Below, one piece after another: positions 53,433 through 64,000 of a DNA stretch of 64,000 nucleotides. The stretch is from Zymoseptoria tritici IPO323 (taxonomy: Eukaryota; Ascomycota; Dothideomycetes; Mycosphaerellales; Mycosphaerellaceae). Within the stretch, counting starts at the first letter, position 1. Each line of letters opens with the position of its first letter. The notes under the pieces were generated by a model. The model did no database searches. It had not been told where the DNA came from and saw only the letters and a list, made by a program, of their open reading frames with translations. A program made the translations under genes and the position numbers. The stretch covers positions 2,170,001 to 2,234,000 of the forward strand of contig NC_018211.1 of assembly GCF_000219625.1 (NCBI RefSeq). The letters run 5' to 3'.

Positions 53433-54701
53433 CCCAGGAGGCGCCAGAAGTCGACATTCTCCGCCTCCACTTCGCCCTTCAGCGAGCCTCGCCCCTCAAA
53501 ACGCGACAACGTCCATTCCAGCATATCTTCAGGACAGGACTCCTCTTCTTCTTAAATTTCCCTTTCCCTTTCCCTTTTCGCTCTTCCTCATCTTAGCATC
53601 AGTCATGTCCCTTTCCGTACCGCAGTTTTTGAAAAGAGTGCGACAAAGTTACAAAGGGTGCGACTTTCCTCTTATCATACGCTGTCACACGACAGGTCGA
53701 GGGGAGGAGATGGCGGTGTTTTGTCCGTTCGACTTCAGTCACGAGACCCACGATGCGGCGGAGAGGGTGGTGAGGGTGGTGAGGGTGGTGAGTGTTCGTG
53801 AGTCGCCGTGAGATGTTTGTAGGTCATTTGCCGAGGGAGGATTGATGGCTGTGGTAGCCAAGTAGGCGAGATGGTTGATGGCGTTTGAGGAATTGGCGGT
53901 GAGGGATGTGTTTTTGAAGGATGAGGAGGGGATTCTGAGGTGTGTATTGTCGTTTGGTGTGTATGTATCCCCAAACCCAAGACATCTCGACCCAAAAGAA
54001 CGATGAAAAATAACAACCACCGACATTCTCAACAGCATGATGGGATCGATGTCGGGTTGGAAAGCGTTATACACCTTCAGCGAACGGATACTCTCCAGCA
54101 TCAGCGGGAGTAAACACTGACTGTGGTGAGGAGAGATGTCATCGATCCATCCTCTTACACGGTAGTGGTGGCGAGGAGTCGAGGACGGACGGAAGATCGT
54201 GGGTCTCATATATTACTGATCCAGGGATTTCGATTCGGCCATGGTCTTGCTGGAAGAGTCTTAGTTACTCGTTCGCTCATTCTTCGGCGGTCCTGTCATG
54301 CAGTGTCAGTAAACAGTGGAAGTGGATCGATCGCGTTAAGAATGAGAAGGAGACAGCTTGACAGCGCACCATATCGTTCGTGCTAGGACAGTGAAGCGGA
54401 AGAATGTCATCGTCGTGGACCAAATCCCCGCTCTATCCTCGCTCGCAACGAAGAAGCCTAGAAACAGCGAACGAAGAGCGATGAGGCCTATCAAACGAGG
54501 AGGAGCAAAGCATCAAAACAGCGAGCATCACAGTCCCGCCTGCAGTCCATAAAAAAGGCTGTCATACACAAGTCCACAGCAATAGATATGTTACGGTATC
54601 CTCGCACAAGGTAGATAGATTGGTATCCATATTTTCCATCCCACATCCCCCCAACAATGAATAACACCTCTCCTCCTTCCCCTCACATCCACAAGCAACA
54701 T
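52278..54701. other. Low-complexity, gene-free stretch
   Basis: 2.4 kb: GGAC/GGATGG-rich (52290-52440), pyrimidine-rich (52690-53000), a run of 30 C (53401-53430), and GGTGA repeats (53765-53795). Small frames such as 53605-53811 plus lack motifs. No gene called. Confidence 0.5.
53401..53430 (+). repeat. C30 homopolymer
   Basis: Thirty consecutive C. Length is likely unreliable in any assembly. Confidence 0.9.
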
Positions 54702-56396
54702 CTAATGATCCTCCTCAATATTAATCACCGTCTGCGGCCACTTCCTCGGATTCACCTTCCGCTCGAACAAGATATCAATCTCCCGGTACGATCTCCCCTT
54801 GAATTCGGGCAGGAAAAAGTACGCCACGACGAAACACGCGAATCCCGTGCCGCCCCAGACGTACCCACACTTGCCACCCAAGTTCGCGCCGTCGGGGTTG
54901 AGCATCCACGACGCGAGGAAGATGCAGGGGATGTTGACGAGGTAGTAGGCGCCGCGGCCGATGCCGGTGGTGAGAGGGCGGAGACGGATGGAGGAGGTCT
55001 CGCCGATGATGGCGTAGGAGACGGGGGCCGGGCCGAGGGTGAAGAGGACGGAGACGGCGAGGCCGAGGGATGCTTGGGCGAGGGAGGCGGCGGTTTTGGC
55101 GGAGTCGGAGGACACGGGCACGGAGGCGGCGACGCCGAGCATGATGAGGAGGAAGGTATTGAAGGCGGAACCCCAGACGTAGATGGGACGGCGGCCGATG
55201 TAGGTCGTCAGGACCCAGGAGAGCATGACGAAGATCATTTGCAGGGCGGAGGTGATGAGGCCGAGGGCGAAGGCGAGGTTGACGTTGATGCCGGCTTGGC
55301 GGAAGAAGTAGACGGCTTGGTTGGCGATGAGGTTACCCGTCAGGTTCTGGGCGGCGTAGACGCCGCAGACGATGAGCGTGCGGTAGAGGTTGACGCCTTT
55401 GAAGAGTTCGAGGAGGTTGGGCTCGGAATTGTTGGCTTCGAGCTCGATGGTGCGACGCATCATGGCGACGTTTTCGTGGTTGGTTTTGGGGTCTTTCTTT
55501 CCGAGTCGGCCGACGGCTTTGGCGGCTTCTTCGAATTTGCCCTTGCGGGTGAGCCACCAGGGAGATTCGGGAGCGAGGAAGATGAGGATGGCGAGTGGGG
55601 TGGGGAACATCCACTGCAGAGCGATGGGGACGCGGTACGCGGTTTGGGTGTCGAGGCCGTTGTAGTTGTATGTCACACCCTGCACGATGATGGCGCCGAT
55701 GGCCCAGAACATCTGCAACATTTGCGTGGCGGGCGCGCGGAGTGCGATGGGTACGATCTCGGAGCAGTAGGCGGGGGAGTTGGCGATGAAGACACCCCAT
55801 GGGATACCCTCGAGGATCTGAGCCGCCAACATGACCTTGAGCGAGTTGGCAAAGTAGAAGACGAAGATGAAGGCGTTGAGCAGCATCAGGTTGGAGATGA
55901 AGGCCCATCGGTAGCCGATGCGAGAGGTGATGGGACCGGCGATGACCACACCGATGATGGCGCCGACGGGACCACCCATTTGAAGGGCGGATTGCCAGGA
56001 GGTCTGAATCACGTATTCGTCCTCGGCGGCGTTGTAGACTCCGTAGCGGTTGGCAAAGGCGGGGAGAGCGATGAAGTTGCCCATGAGGAAGACGCAGTAC
56101 GCTTCCATGATCTGTGTGTTGAGGTCAGCAGGGAGTTTTTCCTTGAGCGTCTCTTGCAATGCAGTACTCACAATGGTGCAGGAAAAGACAAAGGCCCACA
56201 GCGAGGCCATGGGGTATGCCTTGACGGCGGCGAGCACGCCCATGCGCAACTCGACACCCTCTGCTTCGTAGGCATCGGTCAGGAGATCGGTGCGGCGGGT
56301 CTTTTCGTCTGAGTCGTAGGCGTTCTCGACCTGAATCTGGTGGCCCTTGGTCTCGAGGTCGTCGGGCAGACCGCCCGTGTTGGCTGGGTAGGCCAT
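54702..56396 (-). CDS. MFS sugar transporter, maltose/alpha-glucoside permease-like
   Basis: Exons 56396-56172 and 56111-54702, 544 residues after removing a 60-nt in-frame intron (56171-56112: GTGAGT, CTGAC, CACAG). Unspliced it would stay open, but 20 residues would interrupt the conserved segment that reads SCTIIMEAYCVFLMGNFIALPAF after splicing. Sugar-porter signatures: GPITSRIGYRWAF, PESPWWLTRKGKFEEA, YIGRRPIYVWGSA, GETSSIRLRPLTTGIGR and PEFKGRSYREID. About twelve membrane helices are likely in the plasma membrane. Closest in style to fungal maltose permease-like proteins; the substrate is inferred. A long plus-strand frame across the gene (54657-56312) is a codon-bias shadow. Confidence 0.9.
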   Translation of the reverse strand: MAYPANTGGLPDDLETKGHQIQVENAYDSDEKTRRTDLLTDAYEAEGVELRMGVLAAVKAYPMASLWAFVFSCTIVSTALQETLKEKLPADLNTQIMEAYCVFLMGNFIALPAFANRYGVYNAAEDEYVIQTSWQSALQMGGPVGAIIGVVIAGPITSRIGYRWAFISNLMLLNAFIFVFYFANSLKVMLAAQILEGIPWGVFIANSPAYCSEIVPIALRAPATQMLQMFWAIGAIIVQGVTYNYNGLDTQTAYRVPIALQWMFPTPLAILIFLAPESPWWLTRKGKFEEAAKAVGRLGKKDPKTNHENVAMMRRTIELEANNSEPNLLELFKGVNLYRTLIVCGVYAAQNLTGNLIANQAVYFFRQAGINVNLAFALGLITSALQMIFVMLSWVLTTYIGRRPIYVWGSAFNTFLLIMLGVAASVPVSSDSAKTAASLAQASLGLAVSVLFTLGPAPVSYAIIGETSSIRLRPLTTGIGRGAYYLVNIPCIFLASWMLNPDGANLGGKCGYVWGGTGFACFVVAYFFLPEFKGRSYREIDILFERKVNPRKWPQTVINIEEDH

Positions 56397-58611
56397 GTTG
56401 AATGTGGTCGAGGGAGATAGGGAGGGAGGGAGGGGAGGGAAGTGAGGTCGCTCTTCTCGATGAGGAGGGAACAGGAGGAGAGATGAACAAAGAAATGTTC
56501 GTGCGACCAGAAGTGGAAGGGACAAGGGGGGGAAAGCAGTGCAGCAATGGATGCAGGCATGTCCCTCGTCTTATAGTCAGATCTGATCACACGCACCACG
56601 CGGAGGATCCATGCACTGCACCAACCTTGCCGCTGTTTCTTTCTCCTCTCTCCACACTCATGGCGAACTCTCTCCACCTCCCCCATTTAGCCAACGCCGT
56701 CTGCACTGAAACTCTGGTGCCTCGTCCCATTCGCTGGCACGGCACGTGGACATCCGGGGAATACGATCAGTCATCTCAGACATCCAATCATCTCCCCTCA
56801 ATCCACGGCAAGTGGAGGACCAGGAATCCCTTCCAGACCCCGGATTTCGCTCCCCAGGGCAGCTCCCCACACTGCTCTAGTTCTACCCCACATGGCTCGT
56901 TGTTCCCATGTGGCTTAGCTTCCAATAGTGGAGGTTGTCCCAATTCAGCCGCCACTCCGGCAAAATACAAGATCAGACGGAAACTGAGGTTCCACCAACC
57001 TCGCCGTGATCTGGGCTAAACCGAGCGGGCTAATCGTCGGCCGTCCAGTGAGGGAGTGCTGGGAAGGGAGCTGCTGCTTGTTTCGCCGCGCCCAGATTTC
57101 TTGTTCGGCCATAAGCTTTCGCTCGCTTTGTCGATGCGGCTGGAATGTGGTGTTTGCAGATTTTGGGCAGCATGTCGTGCACGTGGAATGTCGCTGGGTG
57201 CATGACCGTAGTGGCCCAGCTGCAAAGCACGCCTCGCACACGATGACTGGCCTTGGAGTGTGTATCCGATGCAGGAGTGCGGGCGGAATGGACAGCAGCG
57301 AGCAAAACCCGTCTAGACCGCGCGGAGAGCTGCAGTCTTCGACAGGGATGTAGCCAGTGTCGGAAGCATGCCTCCAAGCGAAATGGTGTGGCCCTCAGCG
57401 CATATCTCTCGGCATTGGTCGTTTCACTCTTCAAGTAGCGACTCTATCCGTCTTCAAATCCAATATACCAATCCTTTGATGCGATGGATTCTTCGTAGCT
57501 GACAGGTTCGGCTCTCATCAAGCGGATCAACACGGCGGACAGTCGTTTCGAGCATCACCTCGGTGCCGACTCCACGGACGAATTTGAGCTTCCTACTCAT
57601 CAGTCGTAGTCTCCTCACCACGGAACAATCGCCACGAATCTTAATGTCCGTTTCAATCGTGAGCCGCGGAATGTTCAGCATGGTTCAAGTGAAGAGAAAG
57701 CCACAGTCGAATTCCCCCCGCTTCTTCTCGACAAACAAACTTCTTCAAATCCGTCCGGACGGAAACGCCTCCGGAATATCTCTCACATCCAACGACCGCA
57801 TTTCCCGCCCAGAAGGAACTCAATGTCCTCCCGCCTGAACATAATCAGCACCGGCCAGAACCTCCGGACACAACGGGTTGAACAAAACGCGCGGGTGATG
57901 ATTGAGCGCAAACATTTCGAGAAAAAAAAAAATCCGTGACGCTGAACGTTTGATGAATGAATGACTGTGGGTAAACCCTAAAGATTCCACAACCCCAAGG
58001 ACGAGGAACCAATGCAAGCTCACTAACCAAACCGTCCGGGACTACTCTTGACAGGACAAATCGCGGGCCAGTCGGCAAATGCAGACGTGTATGGGTGAGA
58101 TATGGATGCACACATTCAAGTGCTGCAGGCGTATAGGTCAATCGGCAAGACAGCGTACGCTGTACGGTGAAGGCACGAGTGCATGCGCTCACTGCACGGC
58201 GGCAATGTCGCCCAACCCTACTGCCGCTGTGTGCATGCGATACTCCTCGGCGCCATCCAGGAGGAATTACGGACCTAGAACTTTTCCACCTTGATTTCAT
58301 CACTTAGGAGAAGCGAGAAAGATTTCTGTCTCCGTTCATCGAGGCCATCGAGAAAACGTCCACGGGGAGAGATTCCTCCATTTCTTTCTGGCCGCTTGTG
58401 AATACAGTGACGTAGAAACGGAGCTGGGCTCTTCACTTGACGCTTTTGGAAGAGTTCCGTTGCATGGGGTTCGTGGCGCCGTGGTAAAGAGGAATGTATC
58501 GCGAGCGGTCCTTACTATTGCCTGCCATTCTGCAGATGCGAGGCATTTCTCAGCTCGCTCCGACACATAGCTAGACTCTTGAATGTTGATTCCTTCAGAC
58601 CTTCGCGACTC
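56397..58611. other. Gene-free stretch
   Basis: About 2.2 kb: promoter of the transporter on the left, 3' flank of the AMP-binding gene on the right. Open frames of 60-200 codons lack motifs. Confidence 0.45.
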
Positions 58612-60370
58612 TTACACCAAAGCCAAAGTCCCATCCCTCCGAAAGACCCCCTCAACCCCACTCACCTCCACCTTCCCCCCAACAACACTCTTCCCCAGCA
58701 CCACAATCCTGCCCCTCGGCTCCTCCTTCCCCACACCATCATCCGTCCCATCCCCACTCACCAATTTCACCTCAACACAACTCAACGGCACGCCGAAATG
58801 TCCATGACCCGTCCCATCTTCCGCACGATAGTCGAAGACATTCGTTTGTGAAATTGCGCCCGCGACAGAAGGTGCAGAGAGAGCATGCACGATCCGCGCG
58901 CGCGTGAATATTCTCAGGTCGGAGAGCATATTCGACGTTAAAACGGGTTCGCCCGCTCCGATTCTCGTGGCGGTGAAGATGAGGCGTAGTTTTCCCGGTT
59001 GGATGGTGCTCGATGAGGGGGCGAGGAATCTGAACAGGAGGTTATCCGTCGGCATGCGGCCCGCGGATACGGTTTGGGATTGGGAGTATTTTCCGAATTT
59101 CTGCAGACTGGATGTGATGCCTGCTGTTTCTTTGAGGTGTAGTGCGGAGAGGGTTTCTGGGGAGGCGATGATGACGGTTGGGGCGATTCCTCGGGTTGCG
59201 AGAGAGATTTCGACGCCGGGTGCGGCGACGGAGGTTAAAGCGAGGCTGGTGTGTGTGTAGAGTGCTGCGAGGGTGTGGGTGAAGGTGTAGGTTTCGTTGA
59301 GAGGGGAGGCGGGGAGGAGGAGATCGGCGGAGGAGAGGCGTTGGCGGGTGGGGAGGGCGGTGAGGAGGGAGGCGATTGCTGCGACGAGGTTGGATTGTGT
59401 GAAGGTTGTGATTGTCGGTGGGAGGGAGATGTCGGTGGGTTGGGAGACGACGATGAGGTCGGGTGGGGTCTCTCCTGGTGTGTTGGCAGGGAGGGAGGAG
59501 GGTTTGCCCTTCTGCGCTTCCACGAGGTCGTGCCATACGTTGACGCTCAGACGGGAGGATGCAGATTGTGATGTCCCGGACCAGTCCATGTGCTTGCTCG
59601 TCTTCTCCACCACCCATGTGAGCTGCTTGAGGGTTGGGCATTGCTTCGCAACGGCGTCGAGAGGAAGTGTTCCAGCTGCAGCGACCAGACCATCCGCTCC
59701 AGTCGTCTTGAGCAGCTCGTAGACCTTCTCGTGGGGAATATTAAACGGCAATAGCACAGGCGTGATACCGTAGAATGTGCAAGCTGTCAATCCGTCAGCC
59801 TCGAACAAACACATGGTATCCTCACACCAACTCACCAAACACCGCCTCCAAAAACTCCACACTATTCGGCAAATACACCGCCACCTTCCCGCACCCTCCT
59901 TCCTTCCAGCTCCTCCCCAGCACTCCAATCTCCCCACTCATCTCCCCCAAATCATGTTCCACAACCTCGCTCTTGCCAAACACACTCATCACCACTCCCT
60001 TTGGCACACTCTTCCCCTCTCCTCCCTCCTCTCCACCTCTACAAACCTCCCTCCACACATCCCTCAAGTCCCCATCCTTCCCACCCGCCCATCGCGGCGC
60101 TCCCGGTTCTTTGACATTCAACCCCGAGCGGAGAGGGTAGCCGTGGGGCGACTCCGGACTGCGGTAGATTGCGCTTTCGTTGCGGGCGCGGACGGGCGAG
60201 GGGATGGATTGCCGGGCCAGGAGGAGGGGGTGGGTGTCCGGTTCGGAGGGGAAGAGGATGGGTGTGAGGAGGATAAGGGCGAGGAAGAGGGCGAGGAGGG
60301 TGGTGGAGAGGGACCAGTCGGCGAGGAGGGCGGTGAGTTTTGCGTCGATTGTGGCGAGGGTGGTGGACAT
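58612..60370 (-). CDS. Acyl-CoA-synthetase-like protein, probable pseudoenzyme, membrane-anchored
   Basis: Exons 60370-59836 and 59783-58612 with a 52-nt intron (GTGAGT...TGACAG), 568 residues. One N-terminal membrane helix (about residues 20-42) is followed by a segment typical of fungal AMP-binding proteins of this group (SPVRARNESAIYRSPESPHGYPLRSGLNV). Then come VAVYLPNSVEFLEAVFGACTFYGI and later FTQSNLVAAIASLL. The usual ATP-binding loop (S/T-S-G-S/T-T/S-G-x-P-K-G) before that last segment is replaced by DLIVVSQPTDISLPPTITT. The C-terminal adenylation motifs are also not recognisable, and the protein is shorter than a full synthetase. It probably does not activate fatty acids and may be a regulator or lipid-binding relative. 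Confidence 0.7.
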
Positions 60371-61124
60371 TGTGAGGGGTTGTTATGTTGGGGAGTGGAT
60401 CATTGAGCGAAAGGAATCGGAGGCTGTTGAAGCTGAGGTGACAAGGTGAGAGCTGATGTGGAGCGTTTCGTCACCGTTGAAAAGTGGTAGATATCGCCCG
60501 CCGTAGAGACGGGTTCACAACGACCACGGAAAGGTGCAACGTCCGAGACATCCCAGTCAACCTTCTGCTGACTTCACTGCACGTTCGTATGGGGAGCCAG
60601 ACACTTGTTTGTCCATGAGGCGATAATTGTTGGAACCAGTCTGTTGGTGGAGTGTTGCGTTGCGATGCGAACTAATCTCACTGCGACTCCTTACACAAGC
60701 AGACCGGAGCGGAAGATCGACGAGCACATCACCGAGCCAGAGGCGTCTCTCGGGCTGTCAACTCCACGTATTGCGGTGCAAGACAGTCCTTGAAGGCAGA
60801 TCAGCACATATCATCAACACCAAGTAGATGTCTGAAAGAAGCTCGACATCGAGGTAACATATGTGAAAGATAACCACTGGTATTGCTCGCCCTAGAAGGG
60901 CTCGACAACACACCATGTATTTGACATTAAACTGCCTAGAACCCGTCACTCACTCGTGAGGAAGGGCTATGCAAAGGGAAGTCGGAGGACTGATCAACTC
61001 CAACCAGAATATATATGTAAAAAACACCCTTCGCTTCGTTGTGTGTTCTTGTTGGCCATCAATTCATGCGCGTCTCACTCTCCCGTAGTCCGTCTTGTGT
61101 TCAGATGTGATGGAAGTCCATCAT
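60371..61124. other. Intergenic stretch
   Basis: About 750 bp holding the promoter of the AMP-binding gene and the 3' UTR of the wall-protein gene. Nothing else recognised. Confidence 0.45.
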
Positions 61125-62308
61125 TTACAAGGCGGCGACGACGGCGCCGAGGACGACGGCGCCGAAGCTGGCGATCTGCTTGCCGGCGGCACCGGTGTAG
61201 GTCTGAGGAGCGGAGGGAGAGGCGGTGCCGTTGCTGGCCTTGCCGCCGTAGGCTGGGGCAGCTGGGGCAGGTCCAGCGGGGTTCTGGATCTGGCCGTCAC
61301 TGTGGGAAGAGGTTAGTTGATGGTCATTAAGATGGTGACGACATGGTTGACACTCACGCAATCTGCTGGACGGGCGAAGCGTTGGCTCCACCGGCTGGGC
61401 TCTGAACCTGGCCGTCACTGTGATGGTATTAGTACATGAATGAGTGAGCGATGAGACGATGAGACTTACGGGATCTGCTGAGCAGCACCTGGAGCCGCTG
61501 GGGAGGCCGCCGGCTTCGATGGGCAGGCAGTCTTACTCGGCTGCACGGTGACGGTCACGGTGCTGACGGTCGCGTAGGTGGTTGGGGTCGGCTCAGTCTT
61601 GGTCACGGGAATGTACGTAACGTACACCTCCGTGTAGACAGTCTCCTTCGCAGGGTATGTGGGCGCAGGCTTGACCGTTGGGCAAACAGTGACGGTTGCG
61701 GTGGAGTGCTCGTACACGATAGTCGTGGCGTACTCGGTCGGCTTGACCTCGTACGTGGTGGGGTATGGGCAGCCAGAGTAAGAGGTCTCGCTTGGGTAGT
61801 ATGGGGCCTCGGTCGGGTGGTACGGCTTGCCGTCAGTGGTCGTGGTCATGGTCGCCTCCTCGGTGGTGCTGGTGGCGGAGTCGGTCGTGGCGGAGTCGGT
61901 CGTGGCGGAGTCGGTGGCTGTGGTGGTGCTGCTGCTCTCGACAGGCCTGCATGATCCGAAAAGGTTCTGGACAGGCTCGGTATCGCGGCGACGGCGCTGT
62001 CCAAGGAGAGGATCAAGGAGAGGATCCAGGGGATCCAAGACAGGGTCCAGAACAGGCTCGAGAGGATCCAAAACAGGCTCCAGGATAGGCTCCAAAAGAC
62101 CGTCGCAAATGCCAGAGCAGCAGTCGGACTCCTTTGAGCACGGGCCTTCACCAGCGTCGCAGGTAGCGGCGGACGTAGCGGCGGAGGTGGTGGAGTCCGC
62201 AGTGGTGGTCTCCATAGAGGTGGTGGTGGTGGAGGAGGGAAGGCCGGGAATGATCTCGGTGATGGCGAGAGCACCCACGGCGAGGGAGAGGATGGCAGCG
62301 ACCTTCAT
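61125..62308 (-). CDS. GPI-anchored Ser/Thr-rich cell-wall protein
   Basis: Exons 62308-61470, 61417-61358 and 61299-61125 (introns of 52 and 58 nt with GTAAGT/GTGAGT donors), 357 residues. Signal peptide MKVAAILSLAVGALA. A Thr/Ser-rich stretch leads to a six-Cys module (CDAGEGPCSKESDCCSGIC, about residues 50-68), then a Leu/Asp/Pro repeat (LEPVLDPL units), RRRR as a possible Kex2-type site, DSATTDSATTDSAT repeats, and a Thr/Tyr/Pro-rich region. The 60-nt exon 2 and the start of exon 3 encode a duplicated DGQVQSPAGG / DGQIQNPAGP motif. The hydrophobic C-terminus (FGAVVLGAVVAAL) after a small-residue stretch fits a GPI signal. Likely surface-exposed and O-glycosylated; precise role unknown. 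Confidence 0.85.
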
Positions 62309-63600
62309 GTTGACGGTTGAGAACGAAGGTGGGGTGTTTGGGGATTAAACGAGTGTGGGTGTGGAAGTTGATGAACCTACAAATCGACGGGACGGAGAGC
62401 CCTCTTAATATGTCTTCCTCCCTCAGCATTGATTGTGGCGAGCGCGAGCTCCGATCGACGAGGCTTTGCGCCAAAGGAGCAACCTCATTTCGACCAAGAT
62501 TGCCATGGCATCGTGAGGCTTGCGGACTAGTGAAGTCAAAAGACAGGGCTTCTCCAGACCACGCTAGCGAGTCTTCTCACGCGGTGCCCCGGCGTGCGGC
62601 AGCTTTGTACCACGAATGGATACCCCACAAACGTTGCGAAAGCTGCATCGTTGTGATCGCTGCGATATGGACTCTTCACTGTTGTAGATGCGCATTGCGA
62701 GTGGATCGTTGCATGGAAAGCGCTCCGCCTGCTCAGCTTGTTATCCTCGCGAAGATACCTCAGCCTCTATTAAGATTCGCATCGCCTGAGGAGGGGCGCT
62801 CGTCTGATTCGTGGAGGAGTTCCTGGACTAAGGCTGGTTCCTGCGTCGCTTGCCGATTGTGGAGATTTCGAGCCATGCAAGCGAGACGAGCGACGTCAGT
62901 CATGCCACCGGATGGTTATTGGGTCCAGACACATGTCAACTGTGTGAACATGACTCGATGCGGCCTTGGTCAGGGCAGAATATCCAGGTTGCGACCAAAT
63001 CTCCGGCTTGGCAAGGAGCAAGTACACCCTTGCAGGAGAGTGCCGAAAGACGATAGAACGGTCCGATCGAGACAGCTGCGTCGTGCGGCTTAGCTGGCGT
63101 CAAATGTTTTCCGCTTCTCTTTCCTCATCACTGGTCAGGCCATGTTCCTGGCGCGTGTTGTTATGGACTCATCGTAGATAGCATGCCGTGTCGTGCAGAC
63201 GTGGAGATGATGTTGGCCGGGAGCTGGGGCAAGCGAGTGGCGAATGAGATTCTCAACTTTTTTCGTCCGTTGCCTGTTTTCGGTTTAACGTGGTTTGCGC
63301 GTGGTCCAGAACTTACATGATGAATGATAGACGTAACTCAGGTCCGCGGCATGGTCGGGGCTCTGCTGTCCGTGGTCTTCACGTCGTAGTAATGGGGCCA
63401 GCGCTCTCTTACGCGTGGACGCAGCCGTCGATGGAAAACACATTGTCCAGCAGTATATTGATGTCAATAATGTTGGCGAGATCGAGGCCATCGCTTCGCC
63501 TTCCCCTGACAGCTGCGTGGTTTGTCCGGACGGCAAATGAAAATCTTTCCTCTCTCCATCCACCTCAGGTGATGTGGCATTTAAGGTTTCGACGAAGCGC
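62309..63600. other. Upstream and gene-free stretch
   Basis: About 1.3 kb: promoter of the wall-protein gene and then sequence with open frames (62317-63093 plus) that show no motif. Confidence 0.4.
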
Positions 63601-64000
63601 CAAAGCGGCCAAGTCCGGAAGTTCGGAAATCGAATTAGCGCATTTCTACAATTCTAAATTAGCGCAAAATATGTCTACATCGTCGAAGTGTCGTGTTTTG
63701 CGAGGCTCTATATAGCTATATATGTCCCTAGACTATACGACGGCTATATACGTTATAGATAGAACATATAGAAACGACGGACCGAGCGATACTTTGTATA
63801 TTAGTTGTCGCGACATACCCTCTGTTTCCGCATTTTCGCTATGTCGAAATCTTGCCAAAAGTTATAGTATCGACAAAAGTCTTAGTAGTAAACTCTAAAT
63901 TTCGAACTTCGAACTTCGAGATTTTAATAACGTAGGTACCTCCTTTAGGGCATATCTTTAGCAACGAAGTTAGACAGCTACCTAGATAGCGAATACGTCG
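63601..64000. repeat. Edge of another RIP-mutated repeat, running off the window
   Basis: From about 63600 the sequence becomes TA-rich (CTATATAGCTATATATG, TATACGACGGCTATATACG), with few CpA/TpG and short direct repeats such as TTTCGAACTTCGAACTTCG (63900). This is like the inside of the 14.5-kb element. No boundary or coding domain identified. Confidence 0.5.

Noticed and set aside
53185..53811. 209-codon plus-strand ORF across the poly-C run
   Set aside because: Pro-rich translation of low-complexity DNA with no motif; the poly-C length is unreliable.
54657..56312. 551-codon plus-strand ORF
   Set aside because: Exactly antisense to the MFS transporter; a Gly/Asp/Glu/Val-rich shadow of its codon bias with no domain.

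Overview
The window looks like nuclear DNA of a filamentous ascomycete, probably a Dothideomycete. The reasons are short introns (about 50-90 nt, with GTRNGT donors and CTRAC-like branch sites), fungal-type housekeeping genes, small secreted cysteine-containing proteins, and transposons damaged by CpA-to-TpA (RIP-type) mutation. The class assignment is inference.

Layout. 1-2956: a divergent pair, a MET12-type methylenetetrahydrofolate reductase (minus strand, running off the left edge) and the cytosolic Fe-S scaffold ATPase CFD1 (plus). 4415-5616: a PQ-loop vacuolar transporter (minus). 6931-7245: a two-exon 83-residue small protein (minus). 9641-19121: a complete 9,481-bp LTR retrotransposon, Ty3/gypsy type, with gag-pol on the minus strand. 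It has 173-bp LTRs, a CCGG target duplication, a primer-binding site and a polypurine tract. It also carries an antisense reading frame of about 800 codons that converges on pol. 19418-20673: one small secreted protein gene and one probably broken one. 22111-22770: a YAR1-like ankyrin protein (minus).

22866-37411: a 14,546-bp element bounded by inverted TAGTCTCAG termini and a perfect 9-bp target duplication. It is riddled with TAA/TAG. It carries remains of a RecQ-like helicase, a protein resembling fungal DUF6589 proteins, and two diverged copies of a Cys-motif gene, each followed by a pair of covarying hairpins with the same 15-nt loop pattern. A younger 756-bp insertion sits inside it. 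The element lies in what would otherwise be a promoter of about 0.27 kb shared by YAR1 and ERG7.

37593-64000: ERG7 (lanosterol synthase), an RRM/RanBP2-zinc-finger RNA-binding protein, a Rad9/Crb2-type checkpoint mediator, a 448-bp hAT-like MITE, a secreted 8-cysteine protein, an MFS sugar transporter, an acyl-CoA-synthetase-like protein without a recognisable ATP-binding P-loop, a GPI-anchored wall protein, and the edge of another mutated repeat.

The best candidates for something undescribed are the 14.5-kb element with its duplicated gene-plus-hairpin-pair module, and the antisense gene of the retrotransposon. ORFs, splice sites, repeats and motifs were read by eye. No database was searched.
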